64,000 nucleotides of DNA from Paenibacillus sp. J2TS4. Lineage in GTDB: Bacteria; Bacillota; Bacilli; Paenibacillales; NBRC-103111. Below the pieces are notes generated by a model. It saw only the letters and a program-made list of their open reading frames with translations, was not told the DNA's origin and made no database searches. Each line of letters begins with the position of its first letter. Within the stretch, counting starts at the first letter, position 1. Position numbers and translations under genes: made by a program. The stretch is taken from the NCBI RefSeq assembly GCF_018403245.1, contig NZ_BOSH01000006.1, positions 248,001 through 312,000 of the forward strand. Direction: 5' to 3'. Positions 1 to 8,800 of this stretch are shown in pieces.

Positions 1-1
1 G

Positions 2-925
2 TTATGGATTTTAACGATCGCTTGCAGTGTGGGGTTGTTTGTAACCGAAGGATACGGGCCGGCATTTACGTTTGTTTTGTTGTTATATTTTTTCATGCTT
101 CCGTGGAACCCGCTCTTGGATTCGCTGCTGTATCAATCCGCCACCCGCTTTGGCCGTTCTTACGGGAGTATTCGTCTGTGGGGCTCTTTAGGTTTTTTTG
201 TCACGGCCATTATAACAGGTGCTTTGCTTCCTTATTTGGGGGGAGTGCCTAACATCAAGTGGATGTATTGGACGCTTGGGGTTATGCCGCTTGTCCTTCT
301 AATATTTGTGCAGGATGAGAAGCCGGCCGGCGGCAAGCAGGTTACTCTCCAAGCTATGCTGGCCCTGCTCTCTAACCGGAGACTGCTCTGGTTTCTCGTT
401 CTCGTCTTTTTATTAACCGTGCCGCACCGAATGAACGATGCCTTATTTGGCTTACATATGCTCGACCTCGGGGCCTCAGCGGGAACTGTCAGCGCCGCCT
501 GGGCAGTGGCGGCTTGTAGTGAAATGCTTGGCTTTGCCCTGATCGGCAGGTGGGCAGCCAAGTACAATGAGCTGGCTTTGCTTGGCCTCGCGGCATGTAT
601 GTATACCTTGCGCTGGGCCGCTTATGCACTGACGGATTCTCCCTCGCTGCTGTTGTTGTTTCAGGCATCGCATTCCGTCACCTTCGCCGTTTTCTGGATC
701 GTCTCCGTACAATACGTTGTGCGCATGGTGCCGCCGGAGCTTCGTTCCACGGGTCAATCTTTGCTCTCGGCTGTTTTTTTAGGATTGGCCGGGATTGCCG
801 GAGGATCGTTGGGCGGTTGGATGAAGGAGATGTGGGGAGGGGGCGGCATGTATTGGATGGGGGCCGGCTTTACATTGCTGGCCGCGGTTCTGTTCTTTGT
901 CACACAAGCCCTGCAGCGAAAATAA
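2..925 (+). CDS. MFS transporter, 5'-truncated by window edge
   Basis: The reading frame is open to the left edge, so the true start lies outside; an internal GTG at 29 is not a convincing start. What remains is about 307 residues with at least eight hydrophobic segments typical of the C-terminal two thirds of a major facilitator protein. A conserved-looking YGSIRLWGSLGF stretch after the early helices resembles the MFS_1_like group (nucleoside:H+ symporter / HcaT / LacY-like permeases, PF12832). It should sit in the cytoplasmic membrane and move a small organic solute with protons. The substrate cannot be told. A strong terminator follows at 997. Confidence 0.8.
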   Translation, partial: LWILTIACSVGLFVTEGYGPAFTFVLLLYFFMLPWNPLLDSLLYQSATRFGRSYGSIRLWGSLGFFVTAIITGALLPYLGGVPNIKWMYWTLGVMPLVLLIFVQDEKPAGGKQVTLQAMLALLSNRRLLWFLVLVFLLTVPHRMNDALFGLHMLDLGASAGTVSAAWAVAACSEMLGFALIGRWAAKYNELALLGLAACMYTLRWAAYALTDSPSLLLLFQASHSVTFAVFWIVSVQYVVRMVPPELRSTGQSLLSAVFLGLAGIAGGSLGGWMKEMWGGGGMYWMGAGFTLLAAVLFFVTQALQRK

Positions 926-996
926 TCGCGGGTTTTGTCAAGACAATCGAGCTTACGCTTTCCTGATCGGCCCGCACATACTTCAGTTGCATAGTC

Positions 997-1029
997 AAGA
1001 CGCACTCTGTTCAGAGGAGCGTCTTTTTC
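997..1029 (+). terminator. Rho-independent terminator after MFS gene
   Basis: AAGACGC (997-1003) pairs with GCGTCTT (1019-1025). An inner CTCT/AGAG stem closes on a GTTC loop and a T-run follows. It lies about 70 bases after the MFS stop codon. Confidence 0.8.
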
Positions 1030-1245
1030 ATTGGACTTTTTTGATGGGATAAAAGGGCGGCGAACCTCGAATGATCAAACTTTCAGATTTTGGGGACGGG
1101 ACAATAGTTATTTTTTACTAGTTTCTAGTCGGATAGGCTCATTGATCAATCATATATATACCTGTAATATACATATACATATGTGGATAGAAATCCATAC
1201 CATTTTATCCGTAAAGGGGGAGAGTTCCGTTTTGTAAATCTATTG

Positions 1246-1259
1246 TGAAAACGCTCTAA
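1246..1259 (+). promoter_or_regulatory. possible cre (CcpA) site
   Basis: TGAAAACGCTCTAA matches the catabolite-responsive element consensus TGWAANCGNTNWCA at 13 of 14 positions. It lies about 170 bases before the SLH protein gene. The match is by eye only and there is no direct evidence of CcpA control. Confidence 0.3.
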
Positions 1260-1265
1260 TTTTCA

Positions 1266-1320
1266 GTTCGACCTTCGGAGGTACTTTCCTTAGGAACGGA
1301 AGGACTGCTTTCTTCAATGT
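1266..1320 (+). repeat. dispersed intergenic repeat A, copy 1
   Basis: This is the most divergent of four copies of a roughly 45-55 base element with the core CTTCGGAGG-N-ACTTTCCTT-N-GGAACGGA. The other copies are at about 14828, 22344 and 60255. All four are intergenic and in the same orientation. Small TTCC/GGAA hairpins are possible. See findings. Confidence 0.65.
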
Positions 1321-1385
1321 GTGTCACCTATATAGAAGCCAAGTGAGCCGCTTAAGGAAGAATCTCTTATTCCAGTGGACTTTTA

Positions 1386-1398
1386 TGTAAGCACTTAC
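1386..1398 (+). promoter_or_regulatory. cre-like palindrome before SLH gene
   Basis: TGTAAGCACTTAC contains the inverted repeat GTAAG/CTTAC around a CA centre. It resembles the cre variant TGTAAGCGCTTACA with one central mismatch. It sits 27 bases before the ATG at 1425, where a bound repressor could block transcription. Confidence 0.35.
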
Positions 1399-1424
1399 TT
1401 AAGCATGAGGAGAGGATATGGATC

Positions 1425-4400
1425 ATGTATCGATGGTGTAGGCGCAAAGAATGGATTTTGTTAGTTAGCTTCTGCTTGCTCATTTCTTCCTTGGTTAGCG
1501 CACCTGTTGGAGCGGTCTCGGCGGCGGAGACAGCCGCTATATCGGCAGAGCAAGACGCTCCAGCGGCGGGGCAGGACCTTCCATCAGCAGAGCAAGCTGC
1601 TCTATCGACGGGAATAATCAATGCCGGATTCGATCTTCCGCTAGCAGAGGATGGCTCTATCCCCGGCTGGACACAACAGTTCGGATCACTGCCAATCACT
1701 CTGGACAGTACGATTAAGCACGTGGGGGACGCCAGCGTTAAGCTTGATGATTCCTCCAAGGACGACCCGTTGGGATTAATCAGCGATCCCATTGCCGTGA
1801 CCCCGGGCAAGCAGTATACCGTAACAGCGATGGTTTATGGAATGGGAGAGGGCAATGCAGAACTGTATTTGCGGTATTATGATGCGGATGGGGATATGCT
1901 GACTAATGTGAATAGCATCCTCAGTCAGCCGTCACAGGTCTGGAATGATCTCAGTGTGACCCATCTGGCGCCGGAGGGGGCCGTAGCTGCAAGGGTGCTG
2001 CTCTATTCTTCCAGAGGGAATGTAGGGACTTATTATTACGACTCCTTAACCTGGCTGGAAGAGACGCCGGAACCGGTAGAAGAAGCTCCGAAGCAGTTTG
2101 TGCTGCCGAACGGAGGCTTTGAACAGCCGGTGTTGAATGGTGAGATCCCGGACTGGACGGTTAAATCGGGGCAGCCGGAGGTTACCTCGGATGAGAAACG
2201 GATGGGGGCCCAAAGTCTTAGAATTAACTTTGAAGCGAATCAGGGGCAAGCCGCATATAATCTGGAATCAAGCCTGATGGACGTAGAAGAAGGGGCGACC
2301 TACACGTTATCTGCCGAAGTTTTCCTGGAGCAAGGGACGATGGAAGGACTGTACGTTTACGTATATAACGATAGTGGAACGCTTGTTAAAAGCGCGGACG
2401 GGAAAGATTTTCACGCCTATTTGAATGCAACGACCCAGCAAGGGGAGTGGCAATATCGCGATATAGCCTTTATGGTTCAGCCTGGAGGAACGAAGTTGAA
2501 GGTGTCGCTTATAACCGGAAGCAAAAGAAGCTATCACTTTTATATTGACGAGGTCAGCGTAATGAAGCAAATACCGAATGGAGATATGGAGCAGCAAGCC
2601 GTGAATGCCGAGATTCCGGGTTGGAAGGCATTTAATCCGGCAACGGACGCTGCTTCGTTCACTATTACGGATGAGCGTTCGAGCGGTGGAACCCGCAGTC
2701 TCCGATTGGAGAACACGCCAGGCCAATTTTTGAACGTGATCAGTGAATTGATCCCCGTGGAGGCCGGAGCTACGTATACGGCAGTTTCCCGCACCTTCAT
2801 CGAAACGGGCTCATCCGGCATGTATTTACGCTTTTTTGACGCTGAAGGAAAGTACATGTCCAAGCAGGATTGGAGCATTGTCGCCGAGCCGGTTAACGAA
2901 TGGTTCGACCAGTATATCACTGCTGTCGTGCCGGAGGGGGCGCAATATGCTGCGGTCATGTTCGCGGGAAGCAATAGCAGGACCTACCTCTATTACGTCG
3001 ATGACGTGAAGCTTCTTCGCGGAGAGCATTTTATTCCGGAGGAGCCGGTTCCGGATAATTCCATCCTAACCGTTGGAGAGAATCTCGGACCGCAAATTCG
3101 CAAGGCCACTTTAATGCGCGGTGCGGCTGGCAAGGACGGCCAGGGGCGGAATGTGATCTACTCTGTTGTCGCCGGGGCGCCGTCTATTTTTACCATAATA
3201 GATATTGCTGCGGAAAAAGTGGTCAAAAGTATTCCCATGCCCGATACATCCGGTGCCTGGTCTGTCACAGTGTCCAACGATGGCTCTGTATACCTTGGAG
3301 CCTATAATCTTGGATTGCTCTATCGCTATATTCCATCTCAGGATGAGTTGATTAATCTGGGTCATCCCTTGCCATCCAAAGATTCAGTGCTCTATCCCAT
3401 GGCGGCTGGCAAGGATGGCAAAATGTACGGAAGCACGTACCCGACCGCTCATCTCTACGAGTACGATCCGGCGACGAATCAATTCAAGGATTACGGGACT
3501 CTGTCCCACCGGTCAAGTGGAGAGCGCTGGACACGAGTCGTTGTTTATGATGAAGAAACTCATAAAATTTATGCCGGCATAGGCAACGTGCCCCGCCTGC
3601 TCGAATTTGATCTGGCGACAGGCGCCAAGCGCGATCTTCTGCCGGAAGGATTTGAGAACATTATTGCCGTTTACGACTTGAATCTCGCAGGCGGCAAGCT
3701 GTTTGCACGGAAGGAAGCGAATAATGCCAACGAGACATTCGTGGTCGATGTAAAAAGCGGGAAGCTTCTTGAAGTGACTAACGGAGATACAGGGGAAAAG
3801 GCGACAGCCTTCACCAATGTTTCCCGAGGGGTTTCTCCCAAATCGCCCATTGCGAATAAGATTTATTTTGCCAGCTTAGGGGGAGAATTATTTGAATATG
3901 ATCTCGATACGGACGTTTACCGCTCCCTCGGGGTATCGATCGAAGGTGCCGCTATCGGTTTCGATTTCGTTGAATTGAACGAAGAAGGCTTCCCTGGATA
4001 CAGCTTGGTCGGCTTGTCCGGCAACTCTGGAAAAATGTATAAGTACAATCTGGAAACGGGGAATGTCAAGCTGACGGACATTCAGGTGCCAGCGGAACCC
4101 GTCAACATTCACGGCATCGCTAAAGGCCCGGATGGCAAAATCTATACGTCCGGTTACTTGCAAGGAAATCTGGGTGTTTATTCGCCGACCAGCGGGGAAA
4201 GCCGCTATTTTGAGGGCATCGGTCAAGGGGAAGGAATAACCTACATTCATGACAAAATGTACCTCGGCATCTACCCGAATGCCAGCATCTATGAATATGA
4301 TCTGTCGAAGTCCTGGAATCGAACAAACTCCGACAAGTTGAATCCGAATTCGTTATTTTCTTTGAGTGCTTCTAATCCTCCTTCGGACAGCTATTTATAT

Positions 4401-6491
4401 CAAGACCGGCCGTTTGGGATGGCGGGTGCGGAAGATCTCAACAAGCTGTTTGTAGGCACGGTGCCAAGAAACGCGATGCTCGGCGGTGTGCTGGCTGTGT
4501 ACGACTTGGAATCCCGAGGCGAGCCTGAAGTGTACTGGAATATTGTCCCGGATCAGAGTGTTCTTTCCTTTGCTTATAAGGACGGTATGCTGTATGGAGG
4601 CACCTCCATCCATGGAGGGCAAGGGGGGACCCCGAAAGCTCGGGAAGCCGTACTATTCGTCTGGGATGTTATCAACAAAGAAAAAGTATTTGAAATCGTA
4701 CCTGTACCTGGCAAGCAGGCCATTACATCTCTGCATGTCGGACCGGACGGGAATATATGGGGTTTGGCCAACGGGGCGTTATTCATCTTTGATCCTGACA
4801 CCCGTCAGGTGATTTATACCAAGGATGCCTTCCCGAGCGCCAATGGACGGTGGATTGACGGATCGATGGAAACGGGCACCGACGGCCATGTTTATGCTAC
4901 GGTCGGAGGCAATTTCTTCAAGGTGGATGCGGTTACCAAGGATGTGACCGTGCTGGCCTCCCAAGTCCGCAAGCTGGCGCAGGATGATTTCGGCAACTTC
5001 TACATGTTTACCGAGCCTGAGGGGCCGAACCTGTATAAGTATACGATCCCCGAGTTAGTGCTGAAGCTGACGGGAGTCGAATTATCAGCTGAAGTATCGG
5101 AGCTGGCCGTGGGAGAGAAGACTGGCCTTACATTGAAAGGATTGCTCGAAAAGGGCCGGACTACCAAGGAATTGTCCGGTGCGAATAAGGTTTATAAGAG
5201 CAGTCAGCCGGAAGTGGCCGAAATCGATGCGGAAGGCACCGTTCTGGCGAAGCAGCCGGGCCGGACCGAACTTTCGGTGGTTGTCACTCTGGATGGAGTG
5301 ACGGTTGAATCTTCAAGTCTGGCCTTACGGGTCACGGATGATGGAACAGGACCAGGGCCCGATCCCAGCCCAAGTCCGAGCCCAAGCCCAAGCCCGAGCC
5401 CGAGTCCGAGTCCGAGTCCGAGTCCGAGCCCGAGTCCAAGCCCGGGCCCAAGTCCGAGTCCGAGCCCAGATCCGGATCCTAGTCCGGGGCCGCAGCCGAA
5501 GCCGGAGGCTCCGCAGTGGACCGCTGGAAAGCTGACGGCATCGAATATTACAGAAACAAGTGTGACTCTTGGGTGGTCTGGAATTAGCGAAGCCTCTCCG
5601 GTGGCGAACTTCAAATTATATCAGGACGACCAAGAGCTGGCCGTAACGGAGGGTCACTTATCCAGCTATAAAGTGACGGGTCTGCGCGAAGGCACCCGCT
5701 ATCAATTTAGAGTGGAGGCGGGCAGCCAAGAAGGAGTTTGGACTAAGGACGGTCCCGTTGTGACGGTGACCACTCGTTCTGCCAGTTCAGACGATGATTC
5801 AGAGGACGACGATTCCGATAGCAATACGCCGGGAATCCAGCCCCCGACCTCCATCCATCCGGGAGACGGACAGCCGGAAGATGGGGACGGCAAAGATAAA
5901 GATACCGGAAACAAGGAAGCAGGGGAAGATATCGGCCAGCACCTTAAGCCAAAAGTAATTTTGACGGATATTACTGATCATTGGGCGCGTGCAAGTGTGG
6001 AAGCGGCGGTGAAACGGGGGATCATTGACGGATATGAAGATGGTACCTTCCGGCCTGACCGCCACATGACCCGCGCTGAAATGGCGGTATTGCTAAGCCG
6101 CGCTTTCAAGTTAGAAGGAGCGGGGACTGAACCGGGATTCGCTGATCTTAAGGAGATCCCGGAATGGGCCATATCTTCCGTTGAGCTTCTGGCGCAGAAG
6201 ACCATTATTAATGGATACGAGGACAATACGTTCCGTCCCAACCAAGAAATGACCCGCGCGGAATGGATCGTCACGATCGTACGCGCATTAGGATTGAAGC
6301 TTGATCCGGATGCCCGGCTGAAGTTTGCAGATGCAGAGCAGGTTCCAGCGTGGGCCCGGGCAGAAATTGCGGCTGCGGTTGATTACGGGTTGATTGAAGG
6401 AAGAGAAAACAACACCATTGCTGTCAATGATAAAGTAACAAGAGCTGAGGCGGTCACTGTTCTTATCAGGATTTTAAAAAACGGAAGCTAA
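1425..6491 (+). CDS. Very large secreted SLH-anchored multidomain protein
   Basis: 1688 residues. The ATG at 1425 follows AGGAGAGG at 1408-1415. A signal peptide covers residues 1-33 (basic start, hydrophobic core, VSA cleavage site). Three similar jelly-roll, carbohydrate-binding-like modules follow (about 60-210, 225-380, 383-535), each with the pattern NGGFE/NGDME...P-W and an aromatic-rich end. Residues 550-1212 are a repetitive beta-propeller-like region with many Y-x-Y-D-P blades, suggesting PQQ or SMP-30-like folds. Then come a Big2-like Ig domain (1216-1305), a Pro-Ser linker (about 1313-1354), a fibronectin III domain (1362-1452), an acidic linker and three SLH domains (about 1512, 1573 and 1634 to the end). 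SLH domains bind pyruvylated wall polymer, so the protein should sit on the cell surface. It is probably a glycan-binding or glycan-degrading surface protein; no catalytic residues could be assigned. Confidence 0.85.
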   Translation: MYRWCRRKEWILLVSFCLLISSLVSAPVGAVSAAETAAISAEQDAPAAGQDLPSAEQAALSTGIINAGFDLPLAEDGSIPGWTQQFGSLPITLDSTIKHVGDASVKLDDSSKDDPLGLISDPIAVTPGKQYTVTAMVYGMGEGNAELYLRYYDADGDMLTNVNSILSQPSQVWNDLSVTHLAPEGAVAARVLLYSSRGNVGTYYYDSLTWLEETPEPVEEAPKQFVLPNGGFEQPVLNGEIPDWTVKSGQPEVTSDEKRMGAQSLRINFEANQGQAAYNLESSLMDVEEGATYTLSAEVFLEQGTMEGLYVYVYNDSGTLVKSADGKDFHAYLNATTQQGEWQYRDIAFMVQPGGTKLKVSLITGSKRSYHFYIDEVSVMKQIPNGDMEQQAVNAEIPGWKAFNPATDAASFTITDERSSGGTRSLRLENTPGQFLNVISELIPVEAGATYTAVSRTFIETGSSGMYLRFFDAEGKYMSKQDWSIVAEPVNEWFDQYITAVVPEGAQYAAVMFAGSNSRTYLYYVDDVKLLRGEHFIPEEPVPDNSILTVGENLGPQIRKATLMRGAAGKDGQGRNVIYSVVAGAPSIFTIIDIAAEKVVKSIPMPDTSGAWSVTVSNDGSVYLGAYNLGLLYRYIPSQDELINLGHPLPSKDSVLYPMAAGKDGKMYGSTYPTAHLYEYDPATNQFKDYGTLSHRSSGERWTRVVVYDEETHKIYAGIGNVPRLLEFDLATGAKRDLLPEGFENIIAVYDLNLAGGKLFARKEANNANETFVVDVKSGKLLEVTNGDTGEKATAFTNVSRGVSPKSPIANKIYFASLGGELFEYDLDTDVYRSLGVSIEGAAIGFDFVELNEEGFPGYSLVGLSGNSGKMYKYNLETGNVKLTDIQVPAEPVNIHGIAKGPDGKIYTSGYLQGNLGVYSPTSGESRYFEGIGQGEGITYIHDKMYLGIYPNASIYEYDLSKSWNRTNSDKLNPNSLFSLSASNPPSDSYLYQDRPFGMAGAEDLNKLFVGTVPRNAMLGGVLAVYDLESRGEPEVYWNIVPDQSVLSFAYKDGMLYGGTSIHGGQGGTPKAREAVLFVWDVINKEKVFEIVPVPGKQAITSLHVGPDGNIWGLANGALFIFDPDTRQVIYTKDAFPSANGRWIDGSMETGTDGHVYATVGGNFFKVDAVTKDVTVLASQVRKLAQDDFGNFYMFTEPEGPNLYKYTIPELVLKLTGVELSAEVSELAVGEKTGLTLKGLLEKGRTTKELSGANKVYKSSQPEVAEIDAEGTVLAKQPGRTELSVVVTLDGVTVESSSLALRVTDDGTGPGPDPSPSPSPSPSPSPSPSPSPSPSPSPSPGPSPSPSPDPDPSPGPQPKPEAPQWTAGKLTASNITETSVTLGWSGISEASPVANFKLYQDDQELAVTEGHLSSYKVTGLREGTRYQFRVEAGSQEGVWTKDGPVVTVTTRSASSDDDSEDDDSDSNTPGIQPPTSIHPGDGQPEDGDGKDKDTGNKEAGEDIGQHLKPKVILTDITDHWARASVEAAVKRGIIDGYEDGTFRPDRHMTRAEMAVLLSRAFKLEGAGTEPGFADLKEIPEWAISSVELLAQKTIINGYEDNTFRPNQEMTRAEWIVTIVRALGLKLDPDARLKFADAEQVPAWARAEIAAAVDYGLIEGRENNTIAVNDKVTRAEAVTVLIRILKNGS
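5363..5487 (+). repeat. Pro-Ser codon tandem repeat inside SLH protein gene
   Basis: A run of CCN-AGY codon pairs (6-base unit) encodes about 20 consecutive Pro-Ser pairs between the Ig-like and FnIII domains. Codons alternate between AGC/AGT and CCC/CCG/CCA, so the DNA repeat is imperfect. It is a flexible wall-spanning linker and a likely site of slippage between strains. Confidence 0.85.
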
Positions 6492-6634
6492 CAGCGATCG
6501 GGAGTCCAAACTTAGCTCACAGAGATGAATTTACACAAAACTGCCAAGCCATAAAAGGCTAGAATTAGCAAGGAACAAAGCGCTTAGCTCTACGGCCTTG
6601 GGAGAGACTGCTATGTATTAAATAAACCCATTAA

Positions 6635-6667
6635 AAAGACGCCCCTTAGTGAAGAGGGGCGTCTTTC
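6635..6667. terminator. Bidirectional terminator after SLH gene
   Basis: AAAGACGCCCC (6635-6645) pairs with GGGGCGTCTTT (6656-6666) around a 10-base loop, with A-rich sequence on the left and T on the right. It can serve the SLH gene and overlaps the 3' end of the small minus-strand gene. Confidence 0.75.
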
Positions 6668-6834
6668 TGATGCTCGGAGATGCTGTATTGGATAATCTCC
6701 AAGGCGTCATTAAATTCCAATGCTTCCATACCGTTCGCAAGAACGATCTGGGAATCAAGCTCAGCTTGCTTTAAGGACGGATAAAGCTCTGGCGTCCATT
6801 TCATAACAATCCTGGATAGCTTAACGGTTTCCAT
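6646..6834 (-). CDS. Small hypothetical protein (62 aa)
   Basis: The ATG at 6834 is preceded on the minus strand by GGAAGGGTG at a usable distance, which supports translation. The 62-residue product is soluble, mixed-charge and probably helical, with no membrane segment or cysteine. No family is recognised. Its last codons lie inside the terminator shared with the SLH gene, which is unusual but workable. It is monocistronic and convergent with the SLH gene. It could be a chance frame, but the ribosome site and protein-like composition argue for a real gene. Confidence 0.5.
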   Translation of the reverse strand: METVKLSRIVMKWTPELYPSLKQAELDSQIVLANGMEALEFNDALEIIQYSISEHQKDAPLH

Positions 6835-7023
6835 ACATCATCACCCTTCCAATCGTTAGTAGGTCGATCAGGAAAAGATAGTGAAATGAAGCGGAAATGC
6901 AAATTACCAGACGCTATGAAAGTGCACAGCTTTATTATATCATATGAAGATGCTTCGCGCATGGCCAATTCCAACCAATTGCAAGGAAGCAGGCAAGCAT
7001 TATTGACCTCAGAGCCCATTCCG

Positions 7024-7845
7024 TTAAAGCCGGCGAAATTCCCCCCATATGCCTGTTGTCTCTACGATGTTGACGAATGCTTTCGGATCGGTTTCAAAGA
7101 TATGTTTCTTCAGCTCGGCCAATTCGTATCTTGTCGTCACCGTCATCAGCATCGTTTGCGGAGTTTGGGTAAAAGCTCCCTCTGTCTGGATGACCGTCAC
7201 CCCCCGTGGAAGCCGAACCAGCTTGTCGATCAGCTCCTGCTGATGCCGCGTAACAATGAAAGCTGTAACTTTAACATGCCGGATATGTATCGTATCGACC
7301 AGCTTCGAGGCCAAATACATAGAAAGCATCGAGAACAAGGCCAGGTCCCAGTCTTTTTTGAAATAGCCCAGGGCTAGAATGACTACTCCGTTGACGGCGA
7401 ACAGGAAGGTGCCTAGCGGAAAATCCCTTTTGCGGGTAACGATAGAGCCGACAATATCGAAGCCTCCTGTAGAACCTCCTGCTTTAAGCGAGATTCCGAT
7501 TCCGATTCCCCCCAGTACCCCTCCGAAGACGGCTCCCAGAAGCGGTTCGCTTGTGATGGCGGTGACGGGAATAATCTGCATCAGCCAGGTGGTCGCCACG
7601 ACGGAAATAACACTGAGGATAATAAATCTTCGGCCAATGACGATAAGCCCCCAGACGATTAACGGAAGGTTGCCGATGAAATATATGAGACCAATATTCC
7701 AATCCGTAAAATAACCAATGAGCATGGCGACGCCTGATAGTCCTCCGCTAAGCAGTTGGTGGGGGATAAGCAGCAGGTTGAAGCTGGCTGCCAGGATGGC
7801 CGCTCCCAGTAAAATGTAGATGATCTCCCCGGTATATTTCTTCAA
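7024..7845 (-). CDS. YitT family membrane protein (DUF161/DUF2179)
   Basis: 273 residues, from a TTG at 7845 behind a perfect TAAGGAGG site seven bases away. Residues 1 to about 200 form five or six membrane helices with GLSG and glycine-rich GGVLGGIGIGISLKAGGSTGG signatures of the YitT family. The C-terminal 60 residues are the soluble DUF2179 domain. The family is widespread in Firmicutes and its biochemical role is unsettled, so no transport substrate is proposed. The gene stands alone, with nothing resembling an operon partner. Confidence 0.85.
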   Translation of the reverse strand: MKKYTGEIIYILLGAAILAASFNLLLIPHQLLSGGLSGVAMLIGYFTDWNIGLIYFIGNLPLIVWGLIVIGRRFIILSVISVVATTWLMQIIPVTAITSEPLLGAVFGGVLGGIGIGISLKAGGSTGGFDIVGSIVTRKRDFPLGTFLFAVNGVVILALGYFKKDWDLALFSMLSMYLASKLVDTIHIRHVKVTAFIVTRHQQELIDKLVRLPRGVTVIQTEGAFTQTPQTMLMTVTTRYELAELKKHIFETDPKAFVNIVETTGIWGEFRRL

Positions 7846-7933
7846 CAGGCTACCTCCTTAGCGAAATTGTTGACAAGGCTATCGGAGATCCCGATATCCC
7901 ACCAGTAGTGTAACCTTATACAGTGGAAAAATA

Positions 7934-7960
7934 AACCTCTTTAAGAGGTTGTTCAACAAA
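7934..7960. repeat. AGAGGTTGTTCAA hairpin (repeat E-like half)
   Basis: AACCTCTT pairs with AAGAGGTT and is followed directly by GTTGTTCAAC. The AGAGGTTGTTCAA string recurs in the larger stem-loop at 57839-57924. The copy here is short or partial. Confidence 0.4.
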
Positions 7961-7967
7961 TCCCCGC

Positions 7968-8001
7968 AAAAAAAGCATCCTCTTCGCTAAAGAAGATGCT
8001 A
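7968..8001 (-). terminator. Terminator of the DUF4178/DUF4247 operon
   Basis: Read on the minus strand, AGCATCTTCTTT and AAGAGGATGCT form a stem with an AGCG loop followed by seven T. It lies just after the stop at 8018. Confidence 0.8.
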
Positions 8002-8017
8002 AAGTTCCATAACGCTC

Positions 8018-8779
8018 TTACCTTCGCCTGGAAAACGAACCGATGCGTTTGCTTGTTTTTGGCTTGCTAGGCTTCTTTACGGATGGGGTGGAGCCGTCGT
8101 TCTTCCGCGATTCCTTGGATTCGCTGGAGGACTTGGTGGAGAAGATTCCGCTGCTTTTAGGCTTGGCAGACGGAGCCGGGGCAACTGTGCTTTGCTTGCC
8201 CTTATCTTCCTTGGACGCCTTGCTGCTGAAGCTTCCGGTCCGATCCGAAGTTGTTGGACTATCGTTGGACTTCGGGGGGCTCGTTCCCGATGAAGTCGAT
8301 GGATCTCCCGCAGATTTGGGGGGGACGGAGGCAGGATTATACCCGCGATATTGTCCCGGCGAATCCCCGCCCTTCTCCCAGCCGCCAAACCATGAGTTCA
8401 GCAGCGCAGCCGTCAGAAAGCCTTCCAGGAAGGAGGAATCGTAATTTTTTCTGACATACTCGCTTGAGCTTATTTCAATGATCGTATTCTCTTCGTTCTC
8501 AGGATCCTTCTGCAAATTAATTAACTTGTCTTTGTACAGAAGAAACATTTGCTCGTCGTTTTCTTCGCTTATTTCTTGTGGCTTTTCCTGTTTGCTCAGT
8601 TCTTTGGCAGTAGTAGGAACATCCTGCCCCTCGGCGAAATAGATTTTGGAAGTGTCCTTTCCTTTACCTATAACGTCCGACAAAGGAAAATGATCTTTAA
8701 CATAACTGCCGGCACTGGAACAACCCAACACTAGGGTCAGAGAGAGAAAAGCCGCGATGAATGATACCCAACGTTTCAC
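8018..8779 (-). CDS. DUF4247-like lipoprotein
   Basis: 253 residues. The N-terminus is a lipoprotein signal with lipobox LVLGC (Cys20), so the protein should be lipid-anchored on the outer face of the membrane. Residues 25-135 look like the DUF4247 domain, ending in an SSFLEGFLTAALLNSWF stretch. The remaining 115 residues are a Ser/Pro/Lys low-complexity tail ending in basic residues, probably disordered and perhaps wall-associated. It lies 21 bases after the DUF4178 gene, with GGAGGTGA before its ATG at 8779, so the two are co-transcribed. DUF4178 and DUF4247 genes are also neighbours in some Bacillus operons. Function is unknown. Confidence 0.75.
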   Translation of the reverse strand: MKRWVSFIAAFLSLTLVLGCSSAGSYVKDHFPLSDVIGKGKDTSKIYFAEGQDVPTTAKELSKQEKPQEISEENDEQMFLLYKDKLINLQKDPENEENTIIEISSSEYVRKNYDSSFLEGFLTAALLNSWFGGWEKGGDSPGQYRGYNPASVPPKSAGDPSTSSGTSPPKSNDSPTTSDRTGSFSSKASKEDKGKQSTVAPAPSAKPKSSGIFSTKSSSESKESRKNDGSTPSVKKPSKPKTSKRIGSFSRRR

Positions 8780-8800
8780 TGACGGTCACCTCCTCCTGAA

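Noticed and set aside
5204..5614. Antisense reading frame with Gly-Leu/Gly-Ser repeats opposite the Pro-Ser linker
   Set aside because: It is the mirror of the Pro-Ser codon repeat; no ribosome site, no domain.
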